From Nematostella vectensis (Eukaryota; Cnidaria; Anthozoa; Actiniaria; Edwardsiidae): DNA of 64,000 nucleotides. The translations under genes were made by a program, and so were the position numbers. Below are positions 1 to 12,220 of this stretch, in pieces. Position 1 is the first letter of the stretch, and every line of letters starts with the position of its first letter. A model generated the notes under the pieces. It made no database searches. It was not told the DNA's origin and saw only the letters and a list, made by a program, of their open reading frames with translations. The stretch lies in contig NC_064034.1 in the NCBI RefSeq assembly GCF_932526225.1, positions 11,916,887 to 11,980,886 on the forward strand. The letters are read 5' to 3'.

Positions 1-105
1 TTTGTCTGGTGGTAAGACGATTGCGAGAAATGCGTCCTCGTTCTGTCTATTAGCTTATATTTGAAGTGTTTTGCCCACAATTGATTTTATATTTTTTGTT
101 GGCAG

Positions 106-421
106 GTATAACGAGGTGTGTAAACCAGGATACACATTCGGTACCGAGAGCATGGGAGCAGCCGGTCACTTTACACAGGTCGTCTGGAAATCAAGCACCA
201 AAATGGGTTTTGGAATGGCAGAGGGAACGTTCCAGAACTTCCCTTGTGTGTTCAGCGTCGCGAGGTATGACAAACCTGGAAACTACGCGAACAGATTCAG
301 CAAGAATGTGGTCAAGGGAAATTTTGATCGAGCAAAGTACTGCAGCAAAGTGAAGGATCGGAGAAGACGGCGAAAAAGATACGATCTACCACGATTTTAT
401 ATACCTGAGGATTTGAACTAA
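106..421 (+). CDS. CAP/SCP-domain secreted protein, last exon only
   Basis: This is the terminal exon of a CAP-superfamily gene whose earlier exons lie left of the window. It opens at a TTTGTTGGCAG acceptor with the second half of a split Trp codon and reads YNEVCKPGYTF, then GHFTQVVW (the CAP1 signature with its conserved His), then FSVARYDKPGN (the CAP2-like strand, closest to the GAPR-1/GLIPR2 style 'VARYxPxGN'). It ends in a strongly basic tail, RRRRRKRYDLPRF, before the stop. Exon border and phase match the last exon of the neighbouring gene at 5230-5659, so the two are tandem paralogues. CAP proteins are usually extracellular; the exact role of this one is unknown. The acceptor is inferred from sequence, without transcript support. 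Confidence 0.85.
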
Positions 422-1323
422 GTCACAGCAGAACGAACATACCGTATTTATTAGAAGAAAAATCGTCTGAAACACCTTAGCGCGGGCCATCTATGCATCC
501 ATAATTTTTATCTAAAAAATCATAACCAAGAATTGTGGATATCATAGCACAGATTCCATTCCGTTTGGCTTGACATCATCTCCCACTGACGAATTTGATA
601 GACGAATTTAGATATCTGTAAAGATGTAGAAATGTTTGTAAAAAACTAAAATAAATTTTCTTGATAGCTATGCTGTGAATGATAGACCTTAAGTACTGGT
701 GCCATAAACAATAAAAATGTCACATATTTTGAAACACACGCGCTACAATGGGTAACAGAGGCTCGAGCTTCATTCATTAATGTCACGCCGGTCTTGACTA
801 CGGTAACTAAGACCGGCGTGACACTAAACGAGTGAAGCTCGAGCCTCTGGTACCCAGGGTACACCCGCGCATCAGCGTAAAAAGCAACACTGACACACAC
901 GCACGTGAGCCAAAGAAGCACAAGTAGCCTAAGTCGATGGCTTGTACAAAGTGTATCTATGGTTGAAAAGGGCAAAATGCGAGGGTGTGAGAATTCAATG
1001 CTATGCAAAAATTTTACTTAGGTTAAACAACGCCCTTTGTTTACGGCACGAAATGGACTTGGCTATGTACATAAGCTCACGCAAGGCCTTCACTATGTAA
1101 TCAAAGGAAAAATTCAAAGATTATGTAGGGCATTTTAGCCTGCGGCAAAATAACCTGAATCAGGGGATTGGCCATCTCCATTATTCATGCGTGTCGCAAT
1201 TTTTGGTCAGACCCGCGAGACACGCGAGTTAAGAGAAGTGGCTCTCGTATGACAAAAGATGCGGTAAGTTAATTATTATTATAAAAAACGCCTTGCCACA
1301 CTAAGGTGAATTTTATACGACTA
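422..1323. other. intergenic spacer with a short palindromic element
   Basis: No coding signal is visible on either strand. A possible polyadenylation signal for the upstream gene (AATAAA within TAAAATAAATTTTC) lies near 648-661. The only structured part is the hairpin element at 750-855. An AT-rich TATA-like run (ATTATTATAAAAAACG, about 1273-1290) sits some 35-50 bp before the next start codon and could be its core promoter. Confidence 0.6.
750..855. mobile_element. palindromic MITE-like hairpin element
   Basis: The outer arms GGGTAACAGAGGCTCGAGCT and its near-exact inverse ending in CCTCTGGTACCC enclose a second perfect inner stem (GTCACGCCGGTCTT ... AAGACCGGCGTGAC, 783-823). The whole 106 bp can fold into one long hairpin. 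A diverged one-arm relative appears near 42699-42725 (GAGCTTAGAGCCCTTGGTACCC). There is no coding capacity, so this is a non-autonomous element. Confidence 0.7.
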
Positions 1324-4300
1324 ATGTTCATTATGTCTTGTAGACGTTTGTATCTGTTCGCGCTAATTGCGCTGGCTGTAATCTTTGCCTCAGCGTTAAC
1401 AGGTAATTTCTGATGGACAAATCAATTGAGCTGGTGAGGCTGTGGAATACGACAGATCATTAACCTTGGGGCATACATATATCTGAAAAAGATGCGTCAA
1501 AACGTTTTACTGATACCTTGAAATCTCGCAAAAGCCTAATGGTGATATTTCGTCGTCAAAAGTAGTAAAGGTTAAATCTGTTAAATAAATCAGTGATGTA
1601 GACAGGGTTAAGATCTTTAAGAATTGGAAAAGGGTGCCTGACTTAAGCAGTATATACTTAAAAGCAATCAGGAAAACATATTCATAGTAACATTTTGTGG
1701 GGTCGAGGTTTTTTCTCGGGGTATTTCGAGCTGGTACACCACGCCCATCACCACCCACAGATTCATGGTCTCGCAGAAATCACGTGGTTAACCTGAAGAA
1801 TTGCCATTAAAATTAAATATCATTTTCAAGTGGCTTTGTATACGGAGAAAATACCTTTGACCCTGTCTTTTACGTGTGTAAAAGTCATACAATTGTGGGC
1901 TGTTTGGAAAAGCAGAAGGGTTGTAATTGTCTTTATAGGGAAAGTTAGCTTGGGGTCACAGGGTAGGGTACACTATAGCCAACAGGGAAAAAGTAAGACA
2001 AATAATCAAAAAAAGGGAACAAATGCTTTAGGCGAGAGGCTCTACCGAACAAAAGCTAAAAAGGTTTTTCAGGCGAGCTTAACTCGTAGTGAAAATTAAG
2101 AGTCGTGACTACCATTATTTTTAGAAGGTAGAAGCCCGTCTGGACGTAGTCGTCATGGAAAGGAATTGAAGAGAACTTCAGGTACTAAGAGGGATCAGTC
2201 GATAGAGGGCGACTACGTTATAGAGGGACAATTGGTCATCAAACCAAAACCAAAGAATCCGGCTGCTTCCAATGCACCTAAGGAAGGTGAGGCTCAATGT
2301 GAAACTTGGTCAGTCTGTTTGTTCGTCCGTCTGTCTGATTTTGTCTGCTGCAGGTTGTACCCATGGAAAAAAGATAAAGTTCGACATAAAAAAACGAATG
2401 ATCTGTTTTAGGTAACAAGCCTTTTCCAGCAACGGGCTCACCAGGAAGCGCATCCCCACCCAAAACAAATGGACCGGACGTGGGAACTCAACAGCCAAGT
2501 CCAGCTTCGCCAACAAGCGTAAAACAAAGCCCAAATAGTAGCTCTTCGACTGGGCAGACGCCAACTGAGAAAACCGATTCTACGCCGAAATCGTCAGGCT
2601 CCACCCTACCGACTTCATCAACCCCTGCAACACAGAATCCAACAGATAGTTCGCTGTCTACAAAGCCCCCAACGTCACCGAATAATGCGTCACCACAGTC
2701 ATCGACACGACCAGGCGAGACCACTGCTATCCCAAAACAAACCGGTCCAACCCAACCACCCGGTTCAACTAAGATTACTACACCACAACGTGAGACTAAG
2801 CCAGGCGAGACAACTGTTTCTACGCCAAAAGCACCCGGTCCAACTCAACCAGCCGGTACAACTAAGAATACTGCACCACAACCGGAAACTCAACCAGAAG
2901 GTACAACTGCTTCTACGCCAGAGGTACCAGGTCCAACTCAGCCTACTCAAACTAAGAAAACTACAACAAAACCGGTATCTCAACCAGGCGAGACAACTGC
3001 TTCCACGCCCAAAGCACCCGGTCCAACTCAACCAGCCAGTACGACTATAGAGGCAACACCACAACCTGAAACTCAACCAGGCGCTTCTACGGCCAAAGCA
3101 CCAGGTTCAACCGAACCAACCGTTTTGCAATCTGCCTCTTCCCCTAAGATACCCATGTCGACATCACCAACTGGCCCATCACAGCCCAACAGCCCAACAG
3201 ATACCCAAGCGTCCTCAAAGAAACCGACGGAAAATGCCGCAACAAACCCAAAGACCCAGCCAGGTGGACCAACTGTAACTACACCAAAGTCATCAGCTTT
3301 GACAGGTGTAACAGCACGAAAGCCTTCTATGCCCGGTCCAACTTCGTCACCTGGTGCCACACAGGGGTCGACAGATGGTGTTGTGTCTGCTAAGCCTCCC
3401 ACCAAGAAAACCACACCACAGTCGGTGATCCCTCCAGGCAAGACAACATCTCCAACAACTAAACCACCTGGATCACCAGCAGGTTCTACGCAGGGGCCAA
3501 CGGATGGCGTTTTGTCTGCTAAGCCTCCCACCAAGAAAACCACACCACAGTCGATGATTCCGCCAGGCAAGCCAACTGCCCCAACACCAAAACCACCCGG
3601 ATCACCAGTCGGTGTCACGCAGGGGCCAACAGAAGGTGTTGTGTCTGCTAAGCCTACCACCAAGAAAACCACACCACAGTCGATGATTCCGCCAGGCAAG
3701 CCAACTGCTCCAACACCAAAACCACCCGGATCACCAGTCGGTGTCACGCAGGGGCCAACAGAAGGTGTTGTTTCTGCTAAGCCTCCCACCAAGAAAACCA
3801 CACCACAGTCGATGATTCCACCAGGCACTAAAACGTCTCCAACACCAAAACCACCTGGATCACCAGCAGGTTCTACGCAGGGGCCAACGGATGGCGTTGT
3901 GTCTGCTAAGCCTCCCACCAAGAAAACCACATCACAGTCGATGATTCCGCCAGGCACTAAAACGTCTCCAACACCAAAACCACCTGGATCACCAGCAGGT
4001 TCTACGCAGGGGCCAACGGATGGCGTTGTGTCTGCTAAGCCTCCCACCAAGAAAACCACACCACAGTCGATGATCCCGCCAGGCAAGCCAACTGATCAAA
4101 CACCAAAACCACCCGGATCAACTTCACCAAACAGTGCAACACAGGGACCGACAGATAACTTGATGTCTGCAAAGCCATCAAATAAAAAACCTACCCCCCA
4201 GGTGGTGACCCCGCCAGGCGAGGCTAAACCAAGCGGTCCAACTTCGCCGACCAGTCAAACAGAAATCCCAACAGATAGTTCGCTGTCTACTAAGCCAACA

Positions 4301-5659
4301 GTTAGGGCAACTACACAACTGCCAGGTGAGACTACTGCTTCAGCACCCCAGGAAACCGGCGTAACCCCAACAGCAAGTGCAACAAAAAACCCTACGGATA
4401 GCTCGGCATCTAAAATTCCCCAGGTTGAGAAAGCAAATCCGACTAACAAGCCAAGCGTGCCAACTGATGCTTCTACGGCTACACTTGGTAAAACAGAAAG
4501 CCCGACAGATAATCCAGCGTCAACAGGGAACCCAGCCCTGAAAACCACTCCACATACAACGACCAGACCAAGTGAGGCAACAGCAAAACCTCAAGCTACA
4601 GCAATACCACCGGCAACTACAAAACCAACAGGTTCAACACAAAGCCCAACGGATAAATCGCCCTCAGAAAAAGCCATGAAACCCGGGGAAGCAAATAAGT
4701 CACCGGTTCCAACACAAGCACCAACAGAAATGAAGTCATCAACGGCAAGGAACCCACCCCCCAAGAAACCTCCAAATCCAACAAAGCAATCAGCCACCGC
4801 TCCGACGCCCAGTACACAAGGAAGCCAATCTTCAACTGGTTCAGCGAGTACACCAGGGGAAAACCCCTCTCCTACGACACACTACGCTACAAAACCAACT
4901 ATGGCCGAGCCGAATTCAGAAAATGAGGCTTTGCAGCTGCATAATAACCTTCGAGCCATCCATGGCTCGCAGCCCATGCGTCTCAATAAGGAAATGAGCG
5001 ATGCTGCAACAGATTGGGCCAAAAAGATGGCTTCTCATCACAAATTAATTCACTCCCCTTTACAAGCGAGGCCGGATGAGGGAGAGAACCTGTTCATGGC
5101 ATGCAACCGAAAAGGCGAATTCCCAGTCTCCAATGTTGTCAAATCATGGTAAGCGAGTTATTTGTTAACCCACTTTTTACTGGTTCCGCGTTTTACTAGA
5201 CCCGAAATCTTATTCGTCGTTTTCGTCAGGTATGACGAGGTGTGTGCCCCCGGATACGACTTCCCACAAGGACGCGGCCAGGGGGGTACGGGACACTTCA
5301 CCCAGGTGGTGTGGAACGCCAGTGTTGAGTTAGGCATCGGCAAAGCAACTACCACTAAAAATGGAACGTCTTGTACGTTCTACGTGGCTCGCTACAAGCC
5401 CGCAGGGAACCACTACACAGGACATGAGGACTACCAGGACAACGTAAAGCAAGGGGTGTTCAATCGAGAGGCTTACTGCGGTAAAGTGCAGAGTGTCGCT
5501 ATGATGCGCCGGCTGATCCTAGGCAAGCCGAGGATGGGCGTACTTAGAAAAAAAGGTGTGGTGGGGAAGCAGGGTGGAGAAAGTAAGGATGGGGTTGGGA
5601 GGAAGCGGTATAGAGGTATTCACAGGCAGAGGCATCATTTCCCAAAGCGGCAGCAGTGA
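1324..5659 (+). CDS. secreted mucin-like protein with C-terminal CAP domain (4 exons)
   Basis: Exons 1324-1402, 2125-2286, 2412-5148 and 5230-5659 join with phases 1, 1 and 2 to give about 1135 residues. Exon 1 encodes a signal peptide (hydrophobic LYLFALIALAVIFASAL); an alternative in-frame Met lies at 1333. Exon 2 is a short basic/acidic linker. Exon 3 is a roughly 790-residue Pro/Thr/Ser-rich stretch, expected to be heavily O-glycosylated and extended, then the start of the CAP domain (LHNNLRAIHG, DEGENLF). Exon 4 completes it with GHFTQVVW and YVARYKPAGN and a Lys/Arg/His-rich tail. CAP His and Glu positions are present. The fold is closest to GAPR-1 but secreted. A role in mucus, venom or matrix is possible but not shown. 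A tandem paralogue ends at 421. Confidence 0.88.
3352..4230 (+). repeat. 129-bp (43-residue) tandem repeats inside the mucin-like exon
   Basis: About six and a half copies of a 43-residue unit run head to tail, each with the landmarks TQGPTDGVVSAKPPTKKTT, then PQSMIPPG, then TPKPPGSP. Copies differ at a few codons, and adjacent copies are the most alike, as expected from unequal exchange. The unit length is a multiple of three, so copy-number change keeps the frame. A looser repeat of about 30 residues (TTASTPKAPGPTQPA type) precedes it at about 2700-3110. Confidence 0.9.
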
Positions 5660-6666
5660 GGTTTTGTTATGAGTAACGCACTTCTAAATGGAGAACATCA
5701 TCAGCTTATTGGTCCTATTCACAAATTTACGCAACACGTGCTGTTGGGGAAATGTGGCTGTATCTTTTTGTTGGACCTGGGCCATTAAAAAAACTTAAAA
5801 ATCTCTTTTTTAATCAAAAGTACTCAATATCCAATTGTCCAATCGGGTGTCAATGTCTCAAGTATGGGCTTCATCAGTATAGTAGTAGCTTAATAAAAAG
5901 CAAAAAGTCTCAAACACAAACCAATGCTTATAAAATGTGAAACGCTGCAAAAAGATAAATCAACAAATTATGTGTTTTTAGTTTTATTTAACAAGAGGGC
6001 ATTAAGTACTTTAAAAGCATTTAAACCAAACCTTATTAACCCAACCCCACCCTAGCACTTTCTTAAAATCAGTACAAAAGGATATCGTTTTGACGTGCTG
6101 GAATACTGATAAGATATTGGCGTGCACTGATCTAACTAAGGTTAAATCTCAATTTATTATTATAATTATTACAGACAGATTATTATAATTATTACAGTTA
6201 CAGAGTAATTGTTTATAAATACTGATGAATTACCGTGTTTTGTAACACGGCACCTAATTCAAAATGCGGCAAATCGAAGATTGATTGTAAAGGTTATACA
6301 TACTGTATAAGTAAAGAAACCCACAAGTATGCGTTCGTGTCTTGTAATCTTTAAAATACCTAAAATGACTTTCCTAATTAGTTAAACAGTCTTAGCAAGT
6401 GCTCTCAAGGTGATTTCGCTTCCCTCTTTTGTCCCTCTTTCAAGCCAATTTTCAACCATATTTAGTAATTAGTTAAGCCAAAAATCTCCTTGGTTAAACT
6501 TGGATTTTTGGAAAAGGAAAGAAAACTGCACTCACATTCACTGAAAACAGCAATTCAGAGAGATACAATTACTTTTTGCGCGACAAGGCCAACATGTCAC
6601 CCTTTGCTACTAATTAACATGCGTCGGCCAACTTCCAACAAGTAATGTTTCCCAAGATTGCGCTGT
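5660..6666. other. intergenic spacer, AT-rich
   Basis: No gene is visible between the CAP gene stop and the TMEM59 stop on the opposite strand, so the two genes converge here. It contains a short direct repeat of TTATTATAATTATTACAG at about 6156-6198 and otherwise featureless AT-rich sequence that presumably includes both 3' untranslated regions. Confidence 0.6.
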
Positions 6667-9600
6667 CTAGATGGTTGTGGCTGCGATGCTGATTTTCATG
6701 GGTAGCGGGCCAGCTTCGTCTTCCTTCATCAGCGGCTGCTTCTCCAGGTCATCACTTTGCATGAACATCACGTCATCCACCAGCAAAGTCTGACAGCAAA
6801 AGAGTGTTAAGAGTGCGATGGGTGGATGGGCATTGTATGATATGTAAACATAAAATGCTTCACACGGTTTTCGTTGAAGCTGAAAGATATTGTTGTTTTT
6901 GATTTATCCAGTATTTCAGGCAGATGACTAAGATACTGTGACCATAAAAGGCTATCATTTTTCTTTACTGTACTTATTATGTTGGTTGCGAGAAATAGAT
7001 AAGGGTTGAAGAGATATGTTTTCACACCTGTGGCATATTAGAGAAAACATCTTGAAACAAGCCAGAAAGAAAACAAAGTTTATTTTATACTTGATTTTTC
7101 AAATTTAATTGAAAGTATTACAAGACGACCTCTCCCAATTTTGGCATATATGGGGTTGGGCAGTTTTTTACACTTCTAGCTAAGATGACAAAATGGTGCC
7201 TGACAGAGACTAATTAAAACATAACTCCATTACCTTTTCCTTCTCCCTGTGAGGAGGAGTGGTGAGAATGGTTGCACAGCACAACCACATCATAAAGAAG
7301 ATGGACAGGAACAAGGTGGAAGCTACCAACCAGAATGGCAGACCAGATCGTCTGGACACGCAGTGCAACCACATCTTACCCTTGTGCAGTACTTTCCAAT
7401 GGTAGCCAGAATGTCCTTAAATATAGGAAATTATTGAAAGAAAGAATTGCTCAGCCAAATCTTGTGTCCAATAACTTATGGCATTTGTAGTCACAAAGTA
7501 ACAAGAATGTGGGAAAGTAATCCTTCTGTTAAGCCTGTAAACAACTGTAAAGCCTATGTATTGCCAGAATTTTGATTGAGGGGGTTCTTCAATGGGTTCC
7601 CGTCGAGTTTCCGTCCTAACCAATTTAGTTTCTTATTATTTCTAGTGCTCTCATTATTATCCAAACCTATAAGCTTTTCTTTCAAAACAACTCTTAGAAG
7701 TTGCAGTCTAGCAATTTGTGTTTTGCAACTAATAACAATCACCATCTCTAATATATTTTCAAAACTCTTAATACTGTAGTACCTTTTTCCCTCTTTCCAA
7801 GCCTGACTTCTGGCTCATCCCGAGGTGCAAGATTGGCTTCCGAGATGCTCGCAAACACCTGTGGTGGCTCCTGGATCCTTACTACTATGGCTTGCCCATG
7901 GCGGTTACCGAAGAAGTAGGATGTAGAAGTGGCCATGTAGTAGGTCAAATGCCGCATGATGCCATTGCAATACTGGTGGGCAACCATTATGGGGTGGGCA
8001 TTGGAGTAGTCACGCAATGACCAGATACCCATAGACATATGGTCCTAGAGAGATAGTAATGGCAGTATTTTAATGTGCCTCTCAACATCCACATAAAAAT
8101 TCAGAACTGTGACTTTGAAGCCATACAGGTTATGATGAATGAAATTTCAAATACTGTAGGTTTAATAAACTGTACCATCACATTAATACAGTATAACAGA
8201 ATACAATGTTGATACAGTATTCAAACTGTAGGTGTATATAGGTATTCCTGTCTAAACGGCATTTGGATAAAACCATAGCTTTATAGGGTGCAGAGTATCA
8301 CCAAACAGGGGGAAGGAAGGGTCAGATTTTCAATGGTTGTATGTACTGAATCTTAAATATTTTGTGAATGTAATCATACAAAATACTTTAACAAGAAATT
8401 GGTCTACCACACAATAAAGAATTGATTGCTTTAATCTAATACATTAGCCACTCTGGCCCTGGTTTGAATGCTTGCTCTGTGAAAATACCCTCATCTAAAG
8501 TAGAAAATACCTTGTACATGGTCTCTGCAGTTGGAATGAGAGGCTGATCCTGGCACCCAACTTGACATGCATACTTGCTGTCTTTATCTGTGTAGCTCTC
8601 ACTACAACCTGGCACATAGAGCATAAATGAACAGGAAAATTTCCAATAATCAAGGAATAATTATGGGGTATTAACCCACTTTCTTTTACATACAGTTAAA
8701 GGGTCCTTAAAGCTGCATTTTCACCAGCTTACTTCTGGTTGATTACGTTACAATCTCTAATGATCTTTACCAGAAAGCGCAAAAATATCCCAAAATTGTA
8801 AAGCAGTATGTCCATTGGAATTTTCTTCAAGGATGTGAGTGACAATTTAGAACAGATGGCCTGTTTAATAGCGCAGATGCTAACGGTTCTTTTGTCTCTT
8901 GTCATTTGAGGTTTCCATCATCCTCTGAAAGTAAACTGGTGACAATGTGGCTTAAATATTAATTAATAACAGCAAAGAGATGACACCAGTGAACACGTTA
9001 GATTTTGGTGTGTCCTACTGTACTGTACTGTACCATATCTTTTCATAGTGGTAAAATCTTAAATGTGCACTGCTGTTGTCTCTCCCCCAATGTAAATCAT
9101 GTCTCTTATTTCAACAACCACAATTACAGTACAGAGAAATATCATCAACTGAGGAGAAGCAAGTTTTTTTTTTCATTCCTGCAAGACCTTGTGCCACTGT
9201 TCTGCTTGTATTAATTCGAAATAAAGCCAGATTTTAAGCAAAGAAACTCAGGAGCTAAAGAAAAAGTTTAGACTTGATTTCCAGCTTGTTTCTGCAGTAC
9301 ATGCCCCCATCAATGGCTGGATAACAGGTCTGGCTGTTTGTCCTGCTATTGAAATTTCAGCCAATCAGAAAAGCGCATGTATAGTTCTTATGCAGAAGCC
9401 CACTAACCATTAGGAAGGCTCAAGTAAAAGCTTGTAGTCTTGGATCCAAAATCCGATGGATTAGCAGTGTTAAAATGTTTCAGATAGAGAATTTTTTTTT
9501 TGTATTTCCTGTCAATGGCTTTGAATTGTCTTTTACACAGAAGGACATTTTATCCTATAGACATCAGAGAATTGCTCGGTAAAACAATATGGGGGCTTTT

Positions 9601-12124
9601 ATTGGGATGTTTACAACCCTTGTCGGATGAAGCAATGGCAGAAAAATGAAAAAGTTTGACGGTGTGTGAGGAATTGTGAGATCCAGATGTTCCGGCCTTA
9701 GTAGGAAGGTCAAAATCAGTATTTTACTCTAAAACTAATCATCAAAGATTGTGGAGGCAAATTAGATATTCTATATTACATTCTGACATGCCAGCGAGTG
9801 ATCTCCAACATCCAACATCATTTTTACTTTGCGAGCTATGTTGAACTTTGAAATTCTGATTTTGCACTTTCTCATGTATTTGTTTACTTTTTCGGGTGTT
9901 TATGGGTGTTATATAGCATGAATAGATGCAAATAAATTGCATAAAATCGGAAGTGATGTCACAGACAAGCGTGTGTGTCCCTGATCCAGCCGTTAGTGGG
10001 GCCTAGCGACGGCTATAAATCAAGCTTAGAAAAAGTTTCATGACAATCAAAAACTGTACAGATAAAATTGTCCAAAAGTCCAAAAGCATTTCCATCTCTG
10101 CAACCATAGCAAGGGAAAAAATATGCTTTCTGTTATGTCAGGGGCTCAAATCCCTGGCATCACAGCACAGGTAGCCCAAGCTCTTAATTTGTCCCTAATG
10201 ATATTTACGGTAAAAATAGGGTGAAAAAAAAAAAATTAGTGAAAAACAAAAAAACAACTCATCGAAAAGATGTGTGTAATCTAGTGTTGTGTTTATGTTT
10301 ACTTTCTGCGTTTTCTTTGAATATTATAGCACCTTTTTCAAGATTCAAACTCTTGATTGATGTAAAAGGTAAGCAATTAATTTTGGACATACCTTGCGTT
10401 TCATCCACAAACCACACTTCCTCAGCCTTGATTGCGCCAAATCATGAGCGCAAAAATGAGGTCCCTTTCCTTGGAGGGAGCATCGAAATTAGTCTGCACT
10501 AATCTTGAAAAAGTTCTTGCCATGCTCGAACACATAGACTAGGGCAAAACACATGCCCTTAAAATCAAAATCAGAGCAAAAATAAGGTACACACATATCT
10601 CTGGGCAGAGAAAACTAGTAACCAAATCTATGCAGCCACAGGTACTGTATACAGGATGTTTTTGAGCTCATGGGAAAGGGGCAATTATGACGGTTGCCAA
10701 ATTCATTGTGGTAAAGCATATTATGACAACAAAAAGACGAATATGCTGCCGGATTCCTTGAAAATAGTGTGGCGCTGAGGTTTGGGCTGGTTGGACTCCA
10801 ACTATCTGTAAGGTTGTCGCCATAATATAAGTGGGAGGAAGTGTGTTTTTGATGACGGAACGTGAGGTATGGACAAAATTTCTTGCCTAGTGTACCTTTA
10901 GCTTCGTTCTGGTGAGAGTTCAAATTGTGAATCTTCCACAATTGAGGATGGTTTGTAGGTGGTGTCTAGGGTATTCAATTTATTATGTTTCTATTATTTA
11001 TTTGAAAATTTTTCAGTGTTTATGACACATAGGAAAGAAAGTGGGTAGAGACCTGCACTACTTGACGGTTTGAGTGAGTCGCCATCTGCCCATGGGCACG
11101 GCCTTTTATACCGCAGGTGCAGCCCATGCGCGCCCCCGCACAACATGTATATTTTATACCGCAGGTGCGGCCCATGCGCGCCCCCGCACAACATTGGTAT
11201 TTTATACCACATGTCAATCTATAATCTTGAAAAAGGAGCTAAAATATGGCCAAAACACACATCTTTTCAACAAGTTGTATTTTATTGTTTTTAGTAATTT
11301 TGTTTTTGCCCTATGTTTACCATAAATATCAATAGAGACAAATAAAGAGCTTGGGCTACCTGTGATCTCAGAGGGGAAATTGCGGATAAGAAGAATGTGT
11401 ATGATTTATTATATGACAGCAATATTAGTATTTTTTGTTCTAAACAAAAAAAAATATTTACAAGCCCTACCCCCTAAACTTCTCGTGACTTGAAAAAAGG
11501 TTGAACGAATAAATTTACAATTACTATCAAGTAAGAATATCTAAAGTGTGAATCTTATGTCATGCCATAAATTACCATATTCGGGTTTGGAATCAAATCG
11601 ATACAAGTTATGAACATTTACAGATAAAAAGCGATTAAACAAAGCGTCAGATTACAACTATGTATTAAGATGATACAGATAACTGAAGTAAAACCATGAA
11701 AATGTCATTAACGCAGTATTTGAGTTACCTTTGATACAAGTTAGAGAAGCGTTTCCAATGCTTCGATTTTTATCCGTAGAAAGTTGGCTAATGGCGGAAA
11801 GACGACATCCTCGAAGGCATGCTTTTGTTGGCTCTGCCTGGGAAACGAAAGGAAAATATATCACAATCTTTTTCAACGCAAAACCCATGTTTTGCGACAA
11901 CGAAGTAAAACAACAACAACATCGCCATCTTGATGGAGTGCGTATAACAACGAACTAAAAATTGTGATGTTTCCTACCTTTGGATATGTATGGAGAGGAA
12001 ATGTTCTTTCACAACGCTTCTTACATTCTTCTGTGACGCTCTGGAATTCCCTTCCTAAACAAAACGACGCTAAAAAGAGGAGTTGTGTCGCAACAATTAT
12101 AAATTCCTTTTTCGCCTTCGCCAT
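6667..12124 (-). CDS. TMEM59: TMEM59 homologue (6 exons)
   Basis: Exons, in transcript order: 12124-11978, 11837-11729, 8608-8511, 8044-7783, 7415-7234 and 6789-6667. Phases 0, 1, 0, 1, 0 all close, giving 306 residues, near the 323 I recall for human TMEM59. Residues 1-24 are a signal peptide (IIVATQLLFLASFCLG). The luminal part has the family's Cys pattern (CKKRCERTFPLHTYP, CLRGCRLSAISQ, YACQVGCQDQ). A single membrane span (PFWLVASTLFLSIFFMMWLC) follows in exon 5. The cytosolic tail ends in EDEAGPLPMKISIAATTI; the EAGPLP block is typical of TMEM59. In vertebrates TMEM59 is a Golgi/endosomal type I protein linked to glycoprotein trafficking and ATG16L1-dependent LC3 lipidation. The short ATG16L1-binding motif of the vertebrate tail is not obvious here. 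Confidence 0.9.
10166..11364. mobile_element. 1.2 kb terminal-inverted-repeat element in TMEM59 intron 2
   Basis: Inverted ends of about 45 bp, CACAGGTAGCCCAAGCTCTT at the left and its complement ending at 11364, extend inward with similarity through TTTGTC..CTA..TGATATTTA. The interior contains a tandem pair of 55-bp units at 11103-11210 (TTTTATACCGCAGGTGC, CCCATGCGCGCCCCCGCACA). No transposase-like reading frame is visible, so it is non-autonomous. Confidence 0.75.
11103..11214. repeat. two 55-bp GC-rich tandem units
   Basis: The block TTTTATACCGCAGGTGCRGCC followed by CATGCGCGCCCCCGCACAAC occurs twice in succession, with a third partial TTTTATACC start. Its G+C content is strikingly higher than the AT-rich surroundings. 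It lies inside the inverted-repeat element of TMEM59 intron 2. Confidence 0.8.
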
Positions 12125-12158
12125 GCTTATTTTTTGTTTTTCTCTCGTTTTGGGTCGG

Positions 12159-12166
12159 TCACGTGA
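12159..12166. promoter_or_regulatory. palindromic TCACGTGA E-box upstream of TMEM59
   Basis: A perfect TCACGTGA palindrome within GGTCACGTGATG lies 35 bp before the TMEM59 start codon. It matches the core of the vertebrate CLEAR element recognised by MiT/TFE factors such as TFEB, which activate lysosomal genes. Function here is inference only; CACGTG also occurs elsewhere in the window. Confidence 0.3.
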
Positions 12167-12220
12167 TGAAAGTCAAATAGAACTAGCGCAAAGAATGCTG
12201 GGTGTTTAGACAGGGCTGGG

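Noticed and set aside
3073..4086. 337-codon minus-strand frame across the mucin-like exon
   Set aside because: It is the antisense shadow of the Pro/Thr/Ser repeats; the + strand has signal peptide, splice phases and a CAP domain.
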